This document shows, piece by piece, positions 32,540-36,349 of a stretch of 36,349 bases of DNA. Each line of letters starts with the position of its first letter. Position 1 is the stretch's first letter. The notes below the pieces were generated by a model. The model had not been told where the DNA came from. It saw only the letters and a list, made by a program, of their open reading frames with translations, and made no database searches. The stretch comes from a virus. Location of the stretch: positions 1 to 36,349 of IMG/VR virus record IMGVR_UViG_3300031999_003301. One strand, written 5' to 3'. Made by a program: the position numbers and the translations under genes.

Positions 32540-33556
32540 ATGTACATCGCAAAATTAAATTGGAATTACGGTCTTTCGGACCACACCGGCTTTTTGCTGC
32601 AACGTTCAACCAACAGCGGTTCTACGTGGCCAGTCAATTATCCAATCACATCAGCATTAGTAACTGAGTATATTGATACTAATGTTACCACCAGCGTAGA
32701 ATATTGGTATAGAGTGGCCGCATCAAATCTATACGGAACAGGGTCTTTTAGCAATAGTAGTAGTTTGCTTATCATACCCTCGGATGCGCCTAACGCGCCG
32801 TATTCCATGTCAGTTATCAGTGGTTCAGCCGTTTTGGGATGGCATAGCGGAACATCAGGTCAGGATTATTTCGTTGTTCAACGTTCAACAAGTGGTGGTG
32901 GATTTTCTCAAATTTCTACTCCAGTTACAACTTCTCTAACGGATACATCGGTTTCTAGTAGTATAGGGGGAAACACTTATGCTTATAAGGCAGCAGCAGT
33001 TAATGTTGCGGGAACTTCAAGTTTCAGTAATACAGCAACTATTACGTTTACATCAGCGGCCCCTATGGTGCCAGCTCTGATACCTCAATTATTTACGTCA
33101 TCAATAGATACGGGGTCAATATACTTCTCTAACTTAATGTGGAATCCGTATCGTTTTTCTGGAAATGCAAGTGGTTCAGCAACAGGAAGTAGTGGAGTAA
33201 TTGGAAATTACATACTATCGTCCAGTTATAGTGGTGCTATAGAAACAGCTAGTATAGGATTTGCCACTGAAATATTTGCTCTTTCACCTATAGTAATAAA
33301 TCCTACATGGAGATATGATTTCTATAATGACCCAGTAGGAAACCCAAACAACTATTATACACTCATAGTAGAAGTCAATGGGGTTGTGGAAACTATTCCA
33401 CCGTCATTTGGATATCCAGATTGGGGCACGTTTACTGGATTTGTGCAACCAGTAAGCATGTACACATTGCATACGGGAAGCAATACAGTAACTTGGAGTA
33501 TATATTTGAATAGTGCTGTTGCACAAAGTGATATCAGTGGAACCATTTCTTTTTAA
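32540..33556 (+). CDS. Two-Fn3 fibre-like protein without adaptor domain
   Basis: A 338-residue protein. Residues 1-80 and 81-172 are Fn3-like domains most similar to the first two of the previous gene (FLLQRSTNSGSTWP, YWYRVAASN, GTSSFSNTATITF). The first lacks its opening strand: the protein begins at AKLNWNY, where the paralogue already has a preceding stretch. The C-terminal 165 residues form a beta domain ending HTGSNTVTWSIYL and GTISF, related to the end of the previous protein. An in-frame TAA at 32528-32530 rules out a longer start. It was probably derived by partial duplication of the preceding gene. It would need to attach through a partner, as it has no adaptor. Confidence 0.72.
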   Translation: MYIAKLNWNYGLSDHTGFLLQRSTNSGSTWPVNYPITSALVTEYIDTNVTTSVEYWYRVAASNLYGTGSFSNSSSLLIIPSDAPNAPYSMSVISGSAVLGWHSGTSGQDYFVVQRSTSGGGFSQISTPVTTSLTDTSVSSSIGGNTYAYKAAAVNVAGTSSFSNTATITFTSAAPMVPALIPQLFTSSIDTGSIYFSNLMWNPYRFSGNASGSATGSSGVIGNYILSSSYSGAIETASIGFATEIFALSPIVINPTWRYDFYNDPVGNPNNYYTLIVEVNGVVETIPPSFGYPDWGTFTGFVQPVSMYTLHTGSNTVTWSIYLNSAVAQSDISGTISF

Positions 33557-33562
33557 TAACAT

Positions 33563-34891
33563 ATGAGCTTTTATACCAAACCATATTTCTTCTACGCCCA
33601 AGGTGGCCAGAGTGTAAATCTTTGGATTCGTTCTGATGATTTTGATACAAAAATTGGAGTAAATATTTCCGGTTCAGCCATAGCGGCTCTGGAAGCAAAT
33701 TCTAATGCTTGGAATTGTGGTGATGCGCATTCAGCTTCTACTCTTAGATTTGTAGCTCCTATAAATGGTCTTTATCAAGCAGAAGCTACCTCAACCACGG
33801 ATGGATTGACTGGAAGTTTCAAATTATACATAACAGAAGGTCCCAACGCATCTGCGTCGTTGGACACAGGACAATCAAACGGTGTTGGTAGGATAATATA
33901 TTCTCCAATTGGTGATAGAATATTTTCTACTGAACTTGCTCCGTATGGATTTCCTAATCCACCAGCCCCAAACGGAAAACTTGTAGTAATAAATCCACAT
34001 ACATATATTACAACAAGTGTACATAATTACCCAACATCGGCGTTGTGTGATTGTGTATATAATTCCGTTGATGATAACGTGTGGGTCTGGTATTCTGGTT
34101 CAAATGGACAATATTTTGATGTATATGACAAAACCGGCTCGGCAGCATTGGCAACATATACTGCATCTGTAGATTTTGGTGGAGACATTCCAGGAACATT
34201 TAATGCCCCCAGAATGGTTTATAATCCACACAAAAATCATATTTTAATGGTTCCTGTTGGTAACAATTGGACAACAGGATTAAACTATTACATTTATGAT
34301 TGTGGAACACACGCAATGGTTTACAGTGCTTCTATGGAGTTTGATGGAGGATTTGGTATTAATTGCACATATGTTACTTCATCGAAAAAATACTACATAG
34401 TTTCACAAAATTATGGGGATATAGCAATAAAGATTGATTCTGATTTATATACATCGGGGTCTAGTTTAATAACCAGTTCTGCTATGTCACTAACTTATAT
34501 TCCTGAAAAAGATATTTTGGTTGGTGGTGGAAATGTTTATACTCCATCTGGCGGTGTTCGTTTCATTGACATTTACAATTCATCCGAAGAAATTATAGGT
34601 ACAGTTCATGGAATTTTTGACCCAGAATCCAATTTCGTTTATGACCCATCTAAAAACTGTATAGTGGTTCCCGATGATTATGTTGCACAGAATGAGGGAC
34701 TTGAATATATTGATGGAACGACCTTTAAACCTGCTAATTTTGTTTCCTGCTTTAATGATTATCCGGTCTATGGAATGTATTACGTTACATATTGTAACTC
34801 CACATCAACCGTGTGGGTATCGAGTTGGCAAAATGGAAACATGATTGCTGTGGTGTCATCAATACCAACCGGTTCACTACCACAACCGTAA
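33563..34891 (+). CDS. PPC-like domain plus beta-propeller tail protein
   Basis: A 442-residue protein. Residues about 8-95 resemble a bacterial PPC domain: AQGGQSVNLWIRSDDFDTKIGV, then LRFVAPINGLYQAEAT and SFKLYI. Residues about 100-435 have repeated strand patterns of a propeller with YSP/YNP/YDP turns (IIYSPIGDRIF, MVYNPHKNHILMV, FVYDPSKNCIVV) and a final VWVSSWQNGNMIAVV. Propellers in phage tails can bind host surface glycans or proteins, so receptor contact is a reasonable guess. It lies between the two-Fn3 gene and the second adaptor gene. No catalytic residues can be identified. Confidence 0.65.
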   Translation: MSFYTKPYFFYAQGGQSVNLWIRSDDFDTKIGVNISGSAIAALEANSNAWNCGDAHSASTLRFVAPINGLYQAEATSTTDGLTGSFKLYITEGPNASASLDTGQSNGVGRIIYSPIGDRIFSTELAPYGFPNPPAPNGKLVVINPHTYITTSVHNYPTSALCDCVYNSVDDNVWVWYSGSNGQYFDVYDKTGSAALATYTASVDFGGDIPGTFNAPRMVYNPHKNHILMVPVGNNWTTGLNYYIYDCGTHAMVYSASMEFDGGFGINCTYVTSSKKYYIVSQNYGDIAIKIDSDLYTSGSSLITSSAMSLTYIPEKDILVGGGNVYTPSGGVRFIDIYNSSEEIIGTVHGIFDPESNFVYDPSKNCIVVPDDYVAQNEGLEYIDGTTFKPANFVSCFNDYPVYGMYYVTYCNSTSTVWVSSWQNGNMIAVVSSIPTGSLPQP

Positions 34892-34903
34892 TCATGATTT
34901 CTA

Positions 34904-36118
34904 ATGATAAAGTTACTTAAAAAGTATGAGATTCAAGCCAAGCCCTTTGAGGCGACTAAAAACTGGGCGGTAAGTAACATTCGAAATGATAATCTTTTGT
35001 TGTATGAATCAACCGGGTCCGACGATGGATTGCCTTATGCTTTGGAATTCATGGATTATGGTGTCACACACCCATCGGAGAATGACAATTGTGATATCGC
35101 TTTGGAACAACAAGACTACGATTTAGCTACCTTGGAGTTGGGATTAAAAATTATTGGTATTTTTTATCCAGAATTGGACCCCATAAATCCAGATGGAACT
35201 TATAAAAGGTCGGTTTACCACCAAGTAAAAACGATGTTTTATAATGATTATTTAGACCCTACTAAAATTTGGGGTGTCGAAAATATTGATTTTCCACTTT
35301 CCAGAACGGAAAGAAGATTAAGTGATGAAATTCGTTTACTTGATATTCCAAGAAATGTTTTTGGAGATAAAATAATTCCAAAAAGTGTAAGAATCGTTGA
35401 TGATACAACAGATAACGAATACACAATAACCGATGATGGAAACGGTAACTTGTTTGCTGGAGTCAATTTGTTTTCCCACCAACAAGAAGTTAGAAACCAT
35501 GAAAATGAATTTGACCACGGTTCTACAGCTGCGTGTGATTGGTATTTCAAACCACAAGCAACACCGGTTTACATTTCCGAATCATCACCACCTGTAATAG
35601 AACATTCGTTGTATGGTGGTTTAGTAACACCTGTCATATTATATGCTACCGATTCTGCTGGGCCTGTAAATATGGAATTCTTCTTTGGTACTTTAATCAC
35701 CAATCCACCGTTTACCGATAGTAGTTCTGTTTCCGATTACTCTCTTGATTCTGGTTTATTATTCACCACAGTAACACCACATACATCGCCGCCTGATAGT
35801 GCTTCCGTTGTTGACCATTCCCTTTATTCAGGTTTGTTGTTTGAGACTGTTGTAACTGCCTCAGCACCGCCCGATACCGCTTCTGTTGTTGACCATTCCC
35901 TTTATTCAGGTTTGTTGTTTGAGACTGTTGTAACCGCTTCAGCGCCGCCTGATAGTGCTTCTGTGGTTAATTATTCACTTTATGACGGAATATTGGTTCA
36001 GATAGGTATTGAGGCTTATGCTTTGGATTCAGGCAGCGTTTCAGGCAGTATTTATATATCATTCTACTCAGGAACTATGAGTGGAACCTATAATCCGTTA
36101 TTAAGTTCTCTTGGATAA
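34904..36118 (+). CDS. Fibre-like protein: shared adaptor domain plus tandem repeats
   Basis: A 404-residue protein. Residues 1-205 are the same adaptor domain as in the six-Fn3 protein (KNWAVSNI, GIFYPELDPINPDGT, NLFAGVNLFSHQQEVR). The rest is different: about 225-404 is made of repeats of roughly 26 residues of the form PPDSASVVDHSLYSGLLFET, followed by a Gly/Ser end (SGSVSGSIYISFYSG) like the repeats in the DNRLRE-like protein. The adaptor probably binds a common site on the virion while the C-terminal parts differ. It ends just before another fibre-like gene. Confidence 0.7.
   Translation: MIKLLKKYEIQAKPFEATKNWAVSNIRNDNLLLYESTGSDDGLPYALEFMDYGVTHPSENDNCDIALEQQDYDLATLELGLKIIGIFYPELDPINPDGTYKRSVYHQVKTMFYNDYLDPTKIWGVENIDFPLSRTERRLSDEIRLLDIPRNVFGDKIIPKSVRIVDDTTDNEYTITDDGNGNLFAGVNLFSHQQEVRNHENEFDHGSTAACDWYFKPQATPVYISESSPPVIEHSLYGGLVTPVILYATDSAGPVNMEFFFGTLITNPPFTDSSSVSDYSLDSGLLFTTVTPHTSPPDSASVVDHSLYSGLLFETVVTASAPPDTASVVDHSLYSGLLFETVVTASAPPDSASVVNYSLYDGILVQIGIEAYALDSGSVSGSIYISFYSGTMSGTYNPLLSSLG
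35807..35934 (+). repeat. Tandem 78-bp repeat in the second fibre gene
   Basis: About 50 bp are identical between 35807-35856 and 35885-35934, giving a 78-bp (26-residue) period. Diverged units lie on both sides. Near-identity at silent positions suggests a recent duplication, so copy number may vary between related genomes. Confidence 0.75.
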
Positions 36119-36133
36119 AATTGAGTTAATTGA

Positions 36134-36141
36134 TATGTATA
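36134..36141 (+). promoter_or_regulatory. TATGTATA promoter-like box
   Basis: TATGTATA, one change from TATTTATA, 21 bp from box start to the ATG at 36155. An AAAGGA ribosome-binding sequence lies between. Confidence 0.4.
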
Positions 36142-36154
36142 GTAAAGGAATAAT

Positions 36155-36349
36155 ATGAGCGAATTAAAACAAACCATCGAAGGGTTTTATAAAGTATCTG
36201 TATTGGATGCTAATAACAATATTATTTCAGAACCATTTGATTGGCAGAAAAACCTTATTGTTAATAATGGTATGGATGGGGTATATGGTACCACTTATGC
36301 TAACATGTTTACTGTTGCTGATTGTGGTACGGGGCGCCGATGGAATTAC
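36155..36349 (+). CDS. Start of a fibre or tail gene, cut by the window edge
   Basis: An open frame of 65 codons from ATG 36155 to the end of the window, with a good AAAGGA ribosome-binding site. The peptide begins SELKQTIEGFYKVSVLDANNNII and continues WQKNLIVNNGMDGVYGTTYANM, a pattern of phage tail-fibre-region proteins with an N-terminal attachment domain (NLIxNNGMD). It follows the second adaptor-type gene by 36 bp. The rest is outside the window, so length and C-terminal domains are unknown. Confidence 0.7.
   Translation, partial: MSELKQTIEGFYKVSVLDANNNIISEPFDWQKNLIVNNGMDGVYGTTYANMFTVADCGTGRRWNY

Noticed and set aside
32487-32558. 23-codon frame after the TAATATG junction behind the six-Fn3 gene (MRFRITKIEKPDIYK...)
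   Set aside because: It contains the TATTTATA box and overlaps the next gene's start in another frame; no coding signal beyond the junction motif.

Overview
The window is about 36 kb of an AT-rich, densely packed genome of a contractile-tailed (T4-type) bacteriophage. The right two thirds encode a late sigma factor of the T4 gp55 type, a gp25 wedge protein, a gp6/J-type wedge protein, a probable spike and a long run of tail and fibre proteins. The host cannot be read from this window. Nothing indicates a recoded genetic code, and I saw no tRNA, CRISPR array or insertion sequence. No gene-free stretch is longer than about 110 bp.

Region 1 (about 1-10,515) is an accessory island of chemistry genes. 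It holds a PIG-L/LmbE-type deacetylase, five glycosyltransferase-like proteins (one GT8-like, two GT31-like, one with the sialyltransferase motifs of GT29, one GT32), four distinct radical SAM proteins with SPASM or twitch-type auxiliary cysteines, a HisC-like PLP aminotransferase, a small SAM methyltransferase and one unrecognised protein. The layout is unusual: the coding strand flips after almost every gene or short operon. Convergent neighbours overlap at their 3' ends by 4 to 54 bp. Four of the five divergent pairs are separated by 4-28 bp, or by a few bases more if a later start is used, and each of those gaps carries a (C)(A/T)TATATAT block. The fifth gap is 51 bp and carries the palindrome ATATACGTATAT.

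Region 2 (10,552-13,452) is all on the plus strand. It has a four-helix membrane/coiled-coil protein, a 44-residue protein, a one-helix membrane protein, the gp55-like late sigma factor with a Lys/His-rich N-terminal extension, and a small unrecognised protein.

Region 3 (13,456-36,349), also all plus, is the baseplate and tail-fibre block. In order it has a spike/OB-fold protein with an HxHxHxHxH motif, a small coiled-coil protein, gp25, gp6, a DNRLRE-like protein broken up by Gly/Ser repeats, a 323-residue protein, a 1728-residue wedge protein with a LamG-like insertion, two structural proteins, a six-Fn3 fibre protein, a two-Fn3 protein, a PPC-plus-propeller protein, a second fibre protein sharing its N-terminal domain with the six-Fn3 protein, and the start of another gene. 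The order spike, gp25, gp6, wedge matches V-W-J-I of P2-type tails.

The sigma factor and the promoters appear to form one system. Exact TATTTATA boxes lie 12-18 bp upstream of four one-way genes. Self-complementary TATATAT blocks lie between the divergent island genes, so one box could serve both directions. My inference is that the island is transcribed late, with the tail genes, and that its enzymes build or attach a glycan or modify a protein on the virion or host surface. The substrate is unknown.
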